A stretch of DNA of 58,939 bases from contig CAVGCV010000016.1 of the NCBI GenBank assembly GCA_963627995.1, positions 1 through 58,939 on the forward strand. The letters run 5' to 3'. The notes below the pieces were generated by a model. That model did no database searches, was not told where the DNA came from, and saw nothing but the letters and a program-made list of their open reading frames with translations. The stretch is from UBA3839 sp963627995. Its GTDB lineage: Bacteria; Bacteroidota; Bacteroidia; Bacteroidales; Bacteroidaceae. This document shows, one piece after another, positions 33,385 through 42,856 of this stretch (position 1 is the stretch's first letter; each line of letters opens with the position of its first letter). The position numbers and the translations under genes were made by a program.

Positions 33385-34692
33385 ACTTATAAAACTCAGA
33401 AAATCGGCAACGACAAAAGTACTTCCTCCCACAAAGATGAAGTCCGAAGTGCTTGCGTCGCATTTTGCCGCTTTATAGGCTGTGGAAACCGATGGGTAGG
33501 ATGTCCCTTGCAAGTGATGGCTCATAGCCAAGTCTTTTAGCTGAAAATGTGGAAGCGCACGTTTGACCGATGCTTGGCAAAAGTAATAAACGGCATCGGA
33601 TGGAAGGAGAGACAAAACGCCATTGATGTCCTTGTCATTGACCATTCCCATCACGATGCGTAATGTGTGGCATGATTGCATCCTCAACTGCTTGGATATG
33701 TATTCAAAGCCGCCAATGTTGTGTCCCGTGTCGCAGTAGGTGCGGGGGGAGTCGGCCACGTGCTGCCAACGCCCCATCAGTCCTGTGTTGGAGCAAATCT
33801 TATGAAAACCCTGTTGAATGGCTTTCTGTGTAATGTTTGGAAATGCTTCTTTTAGAAATGGTATGCAGCGAAGGATTGTGTTGGTGTTCTTGATTTGGTA
33901 GAATCCTCCCATTTCACTCTGGATTGTACCATAGGAACGGGTTTGATAGGCAATGTCGCCGTTAGTCTTGAATTCATGGGAGGCGATTTCTTGGGATTCT
34001 TCTGCAAAGAATAAAGGCGCGCCAACCTCGTTGGCTTTGTCCTGAAAAACTTTTTTTGTTTCAGGTGTCGTCTCGCCAATCACAACGGGGACACGGGGCT
34101 TCATAATTCCAGCTTTTTCCGCTGCAATTTCAGAGAGTGTATCTCCTAAGAATTGAACATGGTCGAAACTGATATTGGTGATGATGGATAGGCGGGGCGT
34201 GACGATGTTGGTGCAATCCAATCGTCCGCCAAGACCTACTTCTACCACGGCGACATCCACTTTCTCCTCTGCAAAATACTTAAAAGCCAACGCTGTGGTT
34301 ACTTCAAAGAAAGACGGATGTAAAGGCTCAAAAAAAGAATGGTGGGTTTCGATGAATGCGATGACTGCTTCTTCGCTGATTTTTTGTCCGTTGACTCTGA
34401 TTCTTTCTCTGAAATCCAATAGATGGGGCGATGTGTAAAGTCCCACTTTGTAGCCCGCCTCTTGTAAGATTGATGCGATGGTGTGTGAACATGACCCCTT
34501 TCCATTTGTACCTGCAATATGTATGGTTTGGAAATACTGGTGGGGATGTCCGAAATGCTCATCCAATGCAAGGGTGTTGGATAGCCCTTCTTTGTAAGCC
34601 CCTTGTCCGACATTTTGAAACAAGGGTGTCCTATTGTAAAGATAATCGACAGCCTCCAAATAAGTCATCATGGTAGTTTTGGAATAGTCCAT
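33376..34692 (-). CDS. folC: bifunctional folylpolyglutamate/dihydrofolate synthase
   Basis: A 438-residue Mur-ligase-family enzyme that adds glutamate to dihydropteroate and to folates. Key motifs: GTNGKGSCSHTIASIL P-loop (about residue 60), VDVAVVEVGLGGRLD (about 140), ISFDHVQFLG (about 175) and DTGHNIGGF (about 316). ATG starts at 34692, 34671 and 34668 are possible; MTYLEAVDYLYNRTPLFQ at 34668 is closest to the family start. It is last in the minus-strand block and separated from dnaJ by a terminator, so it may be transcribed separately. Confidence 0.92.
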   Translation of the reverse strand: MDYSKTTMMTYLEAVDYLYNRTPLFQNVGQGAYKEGLSNTLALDEHFGHPHQYFQTIHIAGTNGKGSCSHTIASILQEAGYKVGLYTSPHLLDFRERIRVNGQKISEEAVIAFIETHHSFFEPLHPSFFEVTTALAFKYFAEEKVDVAVVEVGLGGRLDCTNIVTPRLSIITNISFDHVQFLGDTLSEIAAEKAGIMKPRVPVVIGETTPETKKVFQDKANEVGAPLFFAEESQEIASHEFKTNGDIAYQTRSYGTIQSEMGGFYQIKNTNTILRCIPFLKEAFPNITQKAIQQGFHKICSNTGLMGRWQHVADSPRTYCDTGHNIGGFEYISKQLRMQSCHTLRIVMGMVNDKDINGVLSLLPSDAVYYFCQASVKRALPHFQLKDLAMSHHLQGTSYPSVSTAYKAAKCDASTSDFIFVGGSTFVVADFLSFISAV

Positions 34693-34699
34693 GTGAACA

Positions 34700-34737
34700 A
34701 AAGAGGGCTTTCTTGCATTTACCAGAAAACCCTCTTT
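34700..34737 (-). terminator. terminator after dnaJ
   Basis: A 14-bp stem (34700-34713 with 34724-34737) with one G-T wobble on the minus strand, followed there by UUUU. It lies in the 60-nt gap between dnaJ and folC. folC therefore probably has weak readthrough or its own promoter. Confidence 0.65.
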
Positions 34738-34752
34738 CGCTCATCATGGCCG

Positions 34753-35913
34753 TTATTCAAAATATGAACGGAATTTGTTGAATATTTTCTTCTTGATGGA
34801 TTCGGCCGGTTTGAAGTGATCATTCTCTTGTATGTTCTGCATCATTCCGGCTTCTTCTTGAGTGAGAGTTTCAGGAATGTAAACACTGATGTTGATGACT
34901 TCGTCGCCGCGTTTCCCGCGATTGTAGCCTTGGACTTCAGGAACACCTTTCCCTCTTAAACGGAGAACCGTTCCGGGCTGTGTCCCAGGTGCGATGTTTA
35001 TTTTCGCTTTCCCGTCAATGGTGGGAACTTCTATAGAGCCTCCAAGCGCAGCCATCGGGATTGAAAGTAGTAGGTTGTAAATAAGGTCATTTCCGTCGCG
35101 GATGAATGTGTCATTGGCTTTTTCACCGATGACTATCTGTAAATCGCCCGCGACCCCATTGTGCCGTCCAGCTCCTCCTTTTCCCTCAAGCGTTAGCACC
35201 ATTCCGTCAGCCAATCCTGCCGGAAATTTCACTTCGGCGATGGTTTCTCCCGGCTTAATGCCTTCTCCGTGGCATTCGTGGCATTTGTTTTTTATGGTTG
35301 TCCCCTCTCCATGACATTCCGGGCAGGTTGTTTGCGTTTGGACTAATCCAAACATACTTTGCTGGGTGCGAATGACGACACCACTGCCATGACAAGTGGG
35401 GCATGTCGTGACCGTCCCGTCCTCGCTGCCGCTGCCATGGCAATGCTCACACGTGACGTCATTCTTTATCTTGAATTTCTTGGTCGTGCCATTGACGATT
35501 TCTTGCAAGTCCAGCTCTACGCGCAGCCGCTGATCGCGTCCACGGAAAGTCGGCCTTTGGCGGCGTCCACTGTCGCCCCGAAAGCCGCCGAATCCTCCAA
35601 ATCCCCCAAAACGTCCTCCAAAGATGTCCCCAAAAGCCGAGAAGATGTCGTCCATGTTCATTCCGCCGCCATTGAATCCTCCCGCACCACCAACACCCTC
35701 AGGCCCGAATTGGTCATACCGCTGGCGTTTTTGTGGGTCGTGGAGAACATCGTATGCCTCGGCCGCCTCCTTGAACTTTTCTTCAGCTTCTTTGTCTCCG
35801 GGGTTGCGGTCTGGATGATATTTGATGGCCAACTTTTTATAGGCTTTCTTTATATCATCTTCACTTGCGTTCTTATCGACACCAAGCACCTCGTAGTAGT
35901 CGCGCTTTGCCAT
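34753..35913 (-). CDS. dnaJ: chaperone DnaJ
   Basis: A 386-residue type I Hsp40 cochaperone. It has a J domain with HPD (KYHPDRNPGD, about residue 32), a Gly/Phe-rich linker (about 75-120), four CxxCxGxG zinc repeats (CEHCHGSG, CPTCHGSG, CPECHGEG, CHECHGEG) and a C-terminal substrate domain. Start MAKRDYYEVLGVDKNA is standard. It stimulates DnaK, whose gene is not in the window. It follows grpE by 11 nt. Confidence 0.96.
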   Translation of the reverse strand: MAKRDYYEVLGVDKNASEDDIKKAYKKLAIKYHPDRNPGDKEAEEKFKEAAEAYDVLHDPQKRQRYDQFGPEGVGGAGGFNGGGMNMDDIFSAFGDIFGGRFGGFGGFGGFRGDSGRRQRPTFRGRDQRLRVELDLQEIVNGTTKKFKIKNDVTCEHCHGSGSEDGTVTTCPTCHGSGVVIRTQQSMFGLVQTQTTCPECHGEGTTIKNKCHECHGEGIKPGETIAEVKFPAGLADGMVLTLEGKGGAGRHNGVAGDLQIVIGEKANDTFIRDGNDLIYNLLLSIPMAALGGSIEVPTIDGKAKINIAPGTQPGTVLRLRGKGVPEVQGYNRGKRGDEVINISVYIPETLTQEEAGMMQNIQENDHFKPAESIKKKIFNKFRSYFE

Positions 35914-35924
35914 TGCTGCCTGAT

Positions 35925-36506
35925 TTATTGTGCTACTGCCACTTTTGAATGACGTATCACCTTGTCATTCAGTTTGTATCCAGCCTGAACGCAGTCGATG
36001 ACTTTTCCTTTCATCTCGTCCGACGGGCTTGGCACCATGGCGATGGCTTCGTGGAAGTCAACGTCGAACGGCTGTCCAACGGCGTCAATCTTCTCCAACC
36101 CCTCTTTTTTGAGGATTGTCATGAATTTGTCGATAATGAGGATGATTCCGTCCTTAATGGCCGTCACGTCGTCCATCTTCTCGAGATTGTCGCTGGCGCG
36201 TTCGAAGTCGTCGATGATGGGCAAGATGGAAGAAATCACTTTCTCACCGCCATTCTTGATGAGCTCAGCTTTTTCCTTCATGATGCGCTTCCTGTAGTTG
36301 TCAAATTCGGCAACCTGCCGCAGATACTTGTCTTTGTACTCGGCGGCTTCTGCTTGGGCCTTCGTCAATTGGTCGTGTACGGATTCTTCTTCCGCACAAG
36401 GAACTTCCTCTTTTTCCGACTTTTCCGAATTTTCACTCGTTTCGTCGTTGCGTCCGAGGCTTTCGTCTTTCAGCGATTCCTCGTCAGTGCTATTTCTCTT
36501 GTTCAT
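35925..36506 (-). CDS. grpE: nucleotide exchange factor GrpE
   Basis: A 193-residue DnaK exchange factor. It has an acidic, Ser/Glu-rich N-terminus (residues 1-45), a long coiled-coil helix (about 47-95, YKDKYLRQVAEFDNYRKR) and a C-terminal beta domain (VDFHEAIAMVPSP, VIDCVQAGYKLNDKVIRHSKV). It is coupled to dnaJ by an 11-nt gap. No CIRCE-like site was seen upstream. Confidence 0.95.
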   Translation of the reverse strand: MNKRNSTDEESLKDESLGRNDETSENSEKSEKEEVPCAEEESVHDQLTKAQAEAAEYKDKYLRQVAEFDNYRKRIMKEKAELIKNGGEKVISSILPIIDDFERASDNLEKMDDVTAIKDGIILIIDKFMTILKKEGLEKIDAVGQPFDVDFHEAIAMVPSPSDEMKGKVIDCVQAGYKLNDKVIRHSKVAVAQ

Positions 36507-36599
36507 GGTTCTTTCCTTTTTTTGCTGATAATGTCAAAATCCATGCCAACACCGATGTCCGTGCCGACACGATGACAAGATGTCGGTGGCTCGGGCCGT

Positions 36600-37793
36600 T
36601 TAGAGCAGGTCTTCGACGGTGTGCGAGCCGGGGAGTGTGCGGCAGTTGTATTGAGACGCCATGATTTCCCCGTAAGCCCCGGCGCTGCGAATCGCAATGA
36701 TGTCCCCCCGCTTCGTCAAAGGCAGTGTGACGCCTTTGTCGAACACGTCGGTAGATTCACATATAGGCCCGACCACGTCATACGTTGCCGTCTCGTGTGC
36801 GGTTTTGGGAGCATCGCACAGACGAACGTTCTGTGTGGCGGTGAGGTTCTCAATCCGGTGGTGCGCATGATAGAGCGCGGGGCGGATGAGGTCGGTGAAT
36901 CCTGCATCCACAATGGCGAACTGCTTGAAAGTCCCCTGTTTAACATACAGGACTTTGGTAATCAGCGTTCCGCATTGCCCCACGACGGCGCGTCCGAGCT
37001 CAAAGTGCAGGGTCTGCCCCTTGCGGAGCTTCAGGAACTTGTGGTAGGTGTCGAAATACTTCTTGAAGTCGGGTATGGGGTTCTCGTTCGGACTGTTGTA
37101 GTCAATGCCGAGTCCTCCGCCCACATTGATGATTTCGATGGCGATGCCCTCTTTTTCCAACTTGTCTTGAATGTCGTTGATGCGTTGAGAGAGGGCTGCA
37201 AAGTCGTCCATTTCCAGTATCTGGCTTCCAATGTGGAAGTGGAGGCCGCGGAAACAAACATGGGTCAAATGTTTGGACAGCTCGATGAACTTGTCCATGT
37301 CTTCCATGGCAATGCCGAACTTGTTTTCCGCCAGCCCCGTGGTGATGCTGGCGTGGGTGTGCGCTCCGACGTTGGGGTTGATGCGGAAGCACACATTGGC
37401 CACCTTGTCCTTTTGCGACGCCAGTTCGTTGATGACCTCCAGCTCGGGTATGCTTTCCACGTTAAAACACAGAATGCCGCTGTCAAGCCCGAGGCTGATT
37501 TCCCAGTCGCTTTTCCCGACGCCGGCAAAAACAATCCTGTCGGCAGGGAAGCCGGCGCGGAGGGCGGCTTCTATTTCTCCGCCGCTCACGCAGTCGATGC
37601 CCAAACCCGCCTGCTGGATGATTTTCAGTATGACGGGATTGGCATTGGCTTTCACAGCATAGTGGACGACGAAGTTCTCGTGTTTCCTGACCTCTTCGTT
37701 GATGGCGGAGAGGGTGTCCCGCAACAGCTCGGTGTCGTATAGGTAGAAGGGCGTTCGTCGTGCCGAGAGCTTTTCGGTGTTCATTTCTGCCAT
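36600..37793 (-). CDS. lysA: diaminopimelate decarboxylase
   Basis: A 397-residue PLP enzyme that makes L-lysine from meso-diaminopimelate. PLP lysine in VHYAVKANANP (about residue 49), GGGLGIDY (about 225), ELGRAVVGQCG (about 265) and CESTDVF (about 339) fit the family. MAEMNTEK at 37793 or the Met three residues later may be the start. The next upstream gene is lysC, so aspartate-to-lysine enzymes sit together. The 93-nt gap to grpE shows no clear signal. Confidence 0.93.
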   Translation of the reverse strand: MAEMNTEKLSARRTPFYLYDTELLRDTLSAINEEVRKHENFVVHYAVKANANPVILKIIQQAGLGIDCVSGGEIEAALRAGFPADRIVFAGVGKSDWEISLGLDSGILCFNVESIPELEVINELASQKDKVANVCFRINPNVGAHTHASITTGLAENKFGIAMEDMDKFIELSKHLTHVCFRGLHFHIGSQILEMDDFAALSQRINDIQDKLEKEGIAIEIINVGGGLGIDYNSPNENPIPDFKKYFDTYHKFLKLRKGQTLHFELGRAVVGQCGTLITKVLYVKQGTFKQFAIVDAGFTDLIRPALYHAHHRIENLTATQNVRLCDAPKTAHETATYDVVGPICESTDVFDKGVTLPLTKRGDIIAIRSAGAYGEIMASQYNCRTLPGSHTVEDLL

Positions 37794-37836
37794 TTGTGTC
37801 GTGCTTTCCTAAGCGTTGGCGCTGGTCGCCTCGCGC

Positions 37837-39153
37837 TTATTTGTTAAACAAGTTGTCGGATAGGGCCTGCAATGCGCGCTTCTTGTCCTTGGCGGCGATG
37901 AGGAACGAAATGTTGTGGTTGCTTCCGCCGTACGAAATCATCCTGACGGGAATGTCCTTCATCGCAGTGGCCGCTTCCGACTCGAATCCGACATTCTGCC
38001 AGTCCAGGTCGCCTACGACGCAGATGATGCACATGTCGTTGTCAATCTTGACCGTCCCGAACTTCTTCAGCTCGTTCACAATCTGGCTCAGGTTCGTCGC
38101 GTTGTCTATGGACACGGAAACGCCCACTTCCGACGTGCACACCATGTCGATGCTGGTCTTGTAGCTTTCGAATATCTCGAAAACCTTGCGCAAGAACCCA
38201 TAGGCGAGCAACATGCGGCTGGATGTGATGTTGATGGCTGTGATGTTGTCCTTGGCGGCGATGGCTTTGATTTTCTTGCGCTCCGTCTCGTTGCTGATGA
38301 CGGTGCCCGGCGCGGTGGGGTCCATGGTGTTGAGCAGCTTCACGGGAATTCCGGCGAATTTGGCGGGCTGTACGCAGGTGGGGTGAAGAATCTTCGCGCC
38401 GAAGTAAGCCAGCTCGGCCGCCTCCTCGAAATGCAGATGCCCGACGGGCGACGTCTTGTCCACGAAGCGCGGGTCGTTGTTGTGCATTCCGTCGATGTCC
38501 GTCCATATCTGGATTTCGCTCGCGCCGATGGCCGCGCCGATGAGCGACGCCGTGTAGTCCGACCCGCCCCGCTGCAGGTTGTCGATTTCGCCGTAGGCAT
38601 TCCGGCAGACGAAGCCCTGTGTGATGTAGATGCTTTTGCCGGGATGCTCGTCCAGCTGCACCTTCAGCTTCTCGCGGATGTACTCGAGGTCGGGCTCGGC
38701 GTTCTTGTCGGTGCGCATGAACTCCAGCGCGGGAATCAGGCAGGCGTCAGCGCCCTGCTCCAGCAGGTAGTTCGCCACCATGTTCGTCGAGAGTATTTCC
38801 CCCTGGCCCACGATGATCTTCTCCTCGAACATCGTGAAGATGCCCTTGGTGAAGGAGCGCAGGTAGTCGAACTCTTCCTTGATGAAGTCGAGCGTCTTCC
38901 GCTTGTATTCCTCCGTGGCGTAGAGCTCGTCCACATGCTTCTTGTAGTCGCTCTCCAGCGTGTTGATTGTCTCGTTCGCCCCCTCGGGGTTCTTTTTATA
39001 GAGGTAGTCTGATATTTCAATCAGCGTGTTCGTCGTCCCCGACATGGCAGAAAGGACTACAATCTTCTGGTCTCCGCCAGTGATGAGTCTCACCACGTCT
39101 TTCATGCGTTGCGGCGTGCCGACAGATGTCCCGCCGAATTTCAGTACTTTCAT
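37837..39153 (-). CDS. lysC: aspartate kinase (monofunctional)
   Basis: A 438-residue aspartokinase, the first step of lysine, threonine and methionine synthesis. KFGGTSVGTPQRM at residues 4-16 is the nucleotide-binding start; RGGSDYTASLIGAAIGA (about 195) and the substrate loop follow. Two ACT domains at the C-terminus (about 305-438) suggest feedback control by lysine. It has no fused homoserine dehydrogenase. lysA is 43 nt downstream. Confidence 0.94.
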   Translation of the reverse strand: MKVLKFGGTSVGTPQRMKDVVRLITGGDQKIVVLSAMSGTTNTLIEISDYLYKKNPEGANETINTLESDYKKHVDELYATEEYKRKTLDFIKEEFDYLRSFTKGIFTMFEEKIIVGQGEILSTNMVANYLLEQGADACLIPALEFMRTDKNAEPDLEYIREKLKVQLDEHPGKSIYITQGFVCRNAYGEIDNLQRGGSDYTASLIGAAIGASEIQIWTDIDGMHNNDPRFVDKTSPVGHLHFEEAAELAYFGAKILHPTCVQPAKFAGIPVKLLNTMDPTAPGTVISNETERKKIKAIAAKDNITAINITSSRMLLAYGFLRKVFEIFESYKTSIDMVCTSEVGVSVSIDNATNLSQIVNELKKFGTVKIDNDMCIICVVGDLDWQNVGFESEAATAMKDIPVRMISYGGSNHNISFLIAAKDKKRALQALSDNLFNK

Positions 39154-39180
39154 GGGTGTTCTTGCTGTTTATGATGGTAA

Positions 39181-39951
39181 TTACTGGTCGCCCTCCGCCC
39201 CGTCCGCGTCTTCGGGGGCGTCGGTCTCCGCTTGTTCTTCCTCCTCCTCGCCGTTGAGCCCGTTTTCCGCGTCGTCCGTGTCGCCGCCGTGCGTGAGCTC
39301 CGCAAGCCGGTGGTCCTTGCACTGGAAGACCCTGCCGGGGAACATGTCCGGCAGGTGGAGGTTGTGCGTGATCATCATCACCGTGGTCCCTTTCTCGCAG
39401 ATCTTGTGCAAGAGTTCCGTGATGTTCCTGCTGGTCTCCGCGTCGAGGTTGCCCGTCGGCTCGTCCGCCAAAATCAGTTCCGGGTCGTTCAGTATCGCGC
39501 GGGCAATGGCGATGCGCTGCTGCTCGCCGCCCGACAGCTCGCTGGGGAACTTGTAGCCCTTTGTCCCCATGCCCACGAGGGAGAGCACGTCGGCGATGCG
39601 TTCCTTGATCTCAATCTTGTTCTTCCATCCCGTGGCGTGCAGGACGAAACGCAGGTTCGCCTCCACCGTGCGGTCGGTCAGCAGCTGGAAGTCCTGGAAG
39701 ATGATTCCGAGCTTCCTCCGGAGCCGCGGCAGGTGCGCTTGGCGCAGCCTGGTGAGGTCAAAGCCCAGCACGTTGGCGCGCCCCTCCCGCAGGGGAAGCT
39801 CGCCGTAGATGGTCTTGAACAGCGAGCTTTTTCCCGAGCCGACCTTGCCGATGACATAGACGAACTCGCCGCTGCCGACGCTGAACGACACGTCGCTCAG
39901 CACCTCTTGCGCTTCCTGGCAGATGTTTACGGACGAATAGTCGATGAGCAT
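39181..39951 (-). CDS. ftsE: FtsE-type cell-division ABC ATPase
   Basis: A 256-residue ATPase of the FtsEX complex. Walker A GKVGSGKSSLFK (about residue 35), signature LSGGEQQRIAIARA (about 138), Walker B ELILADEPTGNLD and H-loop MITHNLHL are intact. The last 45 residues are strongly acidic (EEEEEQAETDAPEDADGAEG), an extension not found in E. coli FtsE. No ftsX is adjacent, as is usual for Bacteroidetes. The gene lies between hisIE and lysC in the same direction. Confidence 0.88.
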   Translation of the reverse strand: MLIDYSSVNICQEAQEVLSDVSFSVGSGEFVYVIGKVGSGKSSLFKTIYGELPLREGRANVLGFDLTRLRQAHLPRLRRKLGIIFQDFQLLTDRTVEANLRFVLHATGWKNKIEIKERIADVLSLVGMGTKGYKFPSELSGGEQQRIAIARAILNDPELILADEPTGNLDAETSRNITELLHKICEKGTTVMMITHNLHLPDMFPGRVFQCKDHRLAELTHGGDTDDAENGLNGEEEEEQAETDAPEDADGAEGDQ

Positions 39952-39966
39952 AGTGCGGTGGGGTGT

Positions 39967-40578
39967 TTAGTGCTTGCGCCAAGTGGGGTCGTGCCGCTGC
40001 CGCAGCTCCTTCGCCACGTCCTCGATCGACAGCCCCTTCGACGTGAGGAGGACGATGAGGTGGTACAGCATGTCCGACGCCTCGTAGACCATCCGCTCGT
40101 CGTTGTTCGCGACGGCCTCGATGACCGTCTCCAGCGCCTCTTCCCCCACTTTCTGCGCCATGCGGTGGCAGCCGTCCCTGAAAAGGCTCGTCGTGTACGA
40201 CCCCTCGGGCATCTCGGCGTGCCGCTTCTCGATGAAGCGCTGGAGCTCCGTGAGGAAGAGGACGGGGTTCTCGTTCTTCTCGTTCCAGCACGTGTCCGCG
40301 CCCGTGTGGCAGACGGGCCCGTCGGGAACCACCTTGACGAGCAGCGTGTCGCGGTCGCAGTCGTTCTCCATCGACACCACGTTCAGGTAGTTGCCGCTCG
40401 TCTCGCCCTTCGTCCACAGCCGGTTTCTCGTGCGGCTGAAAAACGTCACCTTGCCCGTGCGCGCCGTCTGCTCGTAGGCCGCCTCGTCCATGAAGCCAAG
40501 CATCAGCACCCTCAGCGTCCTCGCGTCCTGTATGACGGCGGGCACCAGGCCGTTCATCTTCTCAAAGTCTATCGTCAT
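39967..40578 (-). CDS. hisIE: bifunctional phosphoribosyl-AMP cyclohydrolase/phosphoribosyl-ATP pyrophosphatase
   Basis: A 203-residue histidine-pathway enzyme catalysing steps 2 and 3. The N-terminal HisI domain (1-105) carries GDRDTLLVKV-like and HTGADTCW motifs, with Cys for zinc. The C-terminal HisE domain (110-203) has KVGEEALETVIEA and DMLYHLIVLL. It overlaps the end of hisF by 4 nt, so the four his genes are translationally coupled. hisG, hisD, hisC and hisB are not in the window. Confidence 0.95.
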   Translation of the reverse strand: MTIDFEKMNGLVPAVIQDARTLRVLMLGFMDEAAYEQTARTGKVTFFSRTRNRLWTKGETSGNYLNVVSMENDCDRDTLLVKVVPDGPVCHTGADTCWNEKNENPVLFLTELQRFIEKRHAEMPEGSYTTSLFRDGCHRMAQKVGEEALETVIEAVANNDERMVYEASDMLYHLIVLLTSKGLSIEDVAKELRQRHDPTWRKH

Positions 40579-41330
40579 AATCTTACGTTTATTCCTTCGT
40601 CGTTAAGGTATTGCTTCAGTTCCGGAATGGGTATCTCCCCGAAGTGGAACACCGACGCGGCCAGCGCGGCGTCGCTGCGCCCGTCGACGAACGTGTCGCG
40701 GAAGTGCTCCCTCGTCCCCGCGCCGCCCGAGGCAATCACGGGCACCGTCAGCGTGTCGGACAGGCGGCGCAGCGCGCCGTTGGCGTAGCCGTGCTTCACG
40801 CCGTCGTGGTTCATGCTGGTGAACAGTATCTCGCCCGCGCCCCGCTCGTTCGCCTCCTTGGCCCAGCCGAACAGGTCGCGCCCCGTCGGCACGCGCCCGC
40901 CGTTCAGGTAGCATTCCCACGCGCCGTCCGCCTCCTTCGCGTCAATCGCCACCACGCACACTTGCGAGCCGAAGTGCCGCGCGATTTCGTCGATGAGGCC
41001 GGGGCGGCGCAGCGCCGCCGAGTTCACGCTCACCTTGTCGGCCCCGGCGTTCAGCATCCGCTCCACGTCGGCAAGCTCGTTGATGCCGCCGCCGACGGTG
41101 AACGGGATGTTGATCTCTCGCGCGATGCGCTCCACCAGCTCGGTGAATGTCTTCCGCCCCTCGAAGCTCGCCGTGATGTCCAGGTACACCAGCTCGTCGG
41201 CGCCCTGGCGGCTGTACGCCTTGCCCAGCGCCACGGGGTCGCCCGCCTGGCGCAGGCTCACGAAGTTCGTGCCCTTCACGGTCTGCCCGTTCTTGATGTC
41301 GAGGCAGGGTATGATGCGTTTTGCTAACAA
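40575..41330 (-). CDS. hisF: imidazole glycerol phosphate synthase, cyclase subunit
   Basis: A 251-residue TIM-barrel subunit that uses ammonia from HisH to form IGP and AICAR. MLAKRIIPCLDIKNG start, catalytic Asp in CLDIKNGQTVKG (about residue 11) and in LFTSMNHDGVKHGY (about 130), and the phosphate-binding ASGGAGTREHF (about 176) are clear. The start codon is TTG at 41328-41330, overlapping the hisA stop by 7 nt. No ATG or GTG gives the conserved N-terminus, so TTG is preferred. Confidence 0.95.
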   Translation of the reverse strand: MLAKRIIPCLDIKNGQTVKGTNFVSLRQAGDPVALGKAYSRQGADELVYLDITASFEGRKTFTELVERIAREINIPFTVGGGINELADVERMLNAGADKVSVNSAALRRPGLIDEIARHFGSQVCVVAIDAKEADGAWECYLNGGRVPTGRDLFGWAKEANERGAGEILFTSMNHDGVKHGYANGALRRLSDTLTVPVIASGGAGTREHFRDTFVDGRSDAALAASVFHFGEIPIPELKQYLNDEGINVRL

Positions 41331-42043
41331 AATTCCTCCAGGTCTTTAAGCGTGATGCGCTGCTCGTAAAATGCTTTTCCGAAGACGACCGCCGGTATCC
41401 CGGCCGCGTCGAGCCGGCGGATGTCGTCCACCCGGCCCACCCCCCCGCTCGCGATGAGGTGGAGACGGGGGCACGCCGCCATGATGCCGCGGTAGAGCTC
41501 CACCGACGGGCCCTGCAGCATCCCGTCGCGCGCGATGTCCGTGCAGAGCACCTGCCCGAAGCCCTCCGCCTCGTACCGCCGTATGAAGGGCAGCAGTTCC
41601 TCCCGCCCCTCTTCCTTCCAGCCGTTGATGCTGACGCGCCCGTCCCTTGCGTCCGCGCCGATGATGAAGCGGCCCGTGCCGTGCCGCGCGCCCCAGGCCA
41701 GCAGCGTGCCGGGGGCGGTGACGGCCAGCGAGCCCACCGTCACCATGGCCGCGCCGGCGTCGAAGGCCGTGGCCAGGTCGGCGTCGCTCTTGATGCCGCC
41801 GCCGAAGTCGACGACCAGCCCCGTGTGCGCGGCGATGCGCTCCACGGTGGCGGCGTTCACCACGTGCTGCGAGCGCGCGCCGTCCAGGTCCACCACGTGC
41901 AGCCTCCGCACGCCGTGGTCCTCGAAGGCCTTCGCGACGTCCAGCGGGTCGCGGTCGTAGGTCTGCTGCCGCGCGTAGTCGCCCTGCGTGAGGCGCACGC
42001 ACTTTCCGCCGATAATGTCGATGGCAGGAATAATCTCAATCAT
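41324..42043 (-). CDS. hisA: phosphoribosylformimino-5-aminoimidazole carboxamide ribotide isomerase
   Basis: A 239-residue TIM-barrel isomerase. It has the MIEIIPAIDIIGGKCVRL start with catalytic Asp8, the DGARSQHVVN loop and the phosphate-binding IASGGVGRVDD. It overlaps hisH by 4 nt at its start and hisF by 7 nt at its end. The frame is open far upstream, but the ATG at 42043 is the canonical one. Confidence 0.95.
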   Translation of the reverse strand: MIEIIPAIDIIGGKCVRLTQGDYARQQTYDRDPLDVAKAFEDHGVRRLHVVDLDGARSQHVVNAATVERIAAHTGLVVDFGGGIKSDADLATAFDAGAAMVTVGSLAVTAPGTLLAWGARHGTGRFIIGADARDGRVSINGWKEEGREELLPFIRRYEAEGFGQVLCTDIARDGMLQGPSVELYRGIMAACPRLHLIASGGVGRVDDIRRLDAAGIPAVVFGKAFYEQRITLKDLEEFC

Positions 42044-42684
42044 AGCGCGGGACTCAGGAAGTTGCCGAGGATTTGCTCGCCCACGGCCCCGCTCTTCTCG
42101 GGGTGGAACTGCGTGGCGAAGAAGTTGTCTCTTTGCAGGGCGGAGGCGTAGGGCGCGATGTAGTCGGTCGTGGCTATCGCGTCCGCGCAGGGCGGCACGC
42201 AGAAGCTGTGCACGAAATACACGTAGGGCGCGCTGCCCAGCCCCCGCAGCAGGGGCGACACGACGCCGCCGCGCCCGCACGGGACGATGGTGTTCCAGCC
42301 CATCTGCGGCACCTTGAACGCCGCTCCTCCGCCCTCCGCGCCGGCCCTCCGCGCGGCCGGCAGCCGGCGGAAGCCCACCACCTCCGCGTCGAAGATGCCG
42401 AGGCAGTCCGTGTCGCCCTCCTCCGAGTGGCGGCACATCAGCTGCATGCCGATGCAGATGCCGAGCACGGGCTGCCGCAGCGAGCGGATGGCCTTGTCCA
42501 GGCCGCGCGCGCGCAGGTAGGCCATGGTGGAGCTTGCCTCGCCCTGGCCCGGGAAAATCACGCGGTCGGCGCGCGCCAGCCGCTCCGGGCTGTCGGTCAC
42601 CTCCGGCTCCAGCCCCATTCTCCGCACGGCGTTCACCACCGAGCGGATGTTCCCCGCGTTGTATTTCACGATTGCAACGTCCAT
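42040..42684 (-). CDS. hisH: imidazole glycerol phosphate synthase, glutaminase subunit
   Basis: A 214-residue class I glutamine amidotransferase that supplies ammonia to HisF. The catalytic Cys is in GICIGMQLMCRHS (about residue 82), and the His-Glu pair in TQFHPEKS near the C-terminus. An Ala/Gly/Arg-rich insert (AARRAGAEGGG, about 113-123) is longer than usual. It heads the minus-strand his-lys-grp-dna block, its ATG 26 nt after a -7 box. Upstream lies phased array 3. Confidence 0.94.
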   Translation of the reverse strand: MDVAIVKYNAGNIRSVVNAVRRMGLEPEVTDSPERLARADRVIFPGQGEASSTMAYLRARGLDKAIRSLRQPVLGICIGMQLMCRHSEEGDTDCLGIFDAEVVGFRRLPAARRAGAEGGGAAFKVPQMGWNTIVPCGRGGVVSPLLRGLGSAPYVYFVHSFCVPPCADAIATTDYIAPYASALQRDNFFATQFHPEKSGAVGEQILGNFLSPAL

Positions 42685-42710
42685 GCCGCGCTGTCTTTCA
42701 TTGTGAAATG

Positions 42711-42718
42711 CAAAGTTA
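42711..42718 (-). promoter_or_regulatory. -7 box for the his-lys-grpE-dnaJ block
   Basis: The minus strand reads TAACTTTG, 26 nt before the hisH ATG, in the same TAACTTTGCA context as the nqrA box. Confidence 0.55.
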
Positions 42719-42856
42719 CGGCTTTTCCGCCAAAACGCCAAATCCGCGCCGCCGCCCCGCGCGCCGCCGCGCGTCCCTCGCGGGCAAGCCGCGCGCCCCC
42801 TATATATATAAGGTGTAGGCCGCGCGCGTGTGCGGGGCGCGTCCCGTGCGGGCGCG

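Noticed and set aside
36507..36599. A stem-loop terminator between lysA and grpE
   Set aside because: The apparent GCCAACACCG / CGGTGGC arms do not pair when aligned properly.
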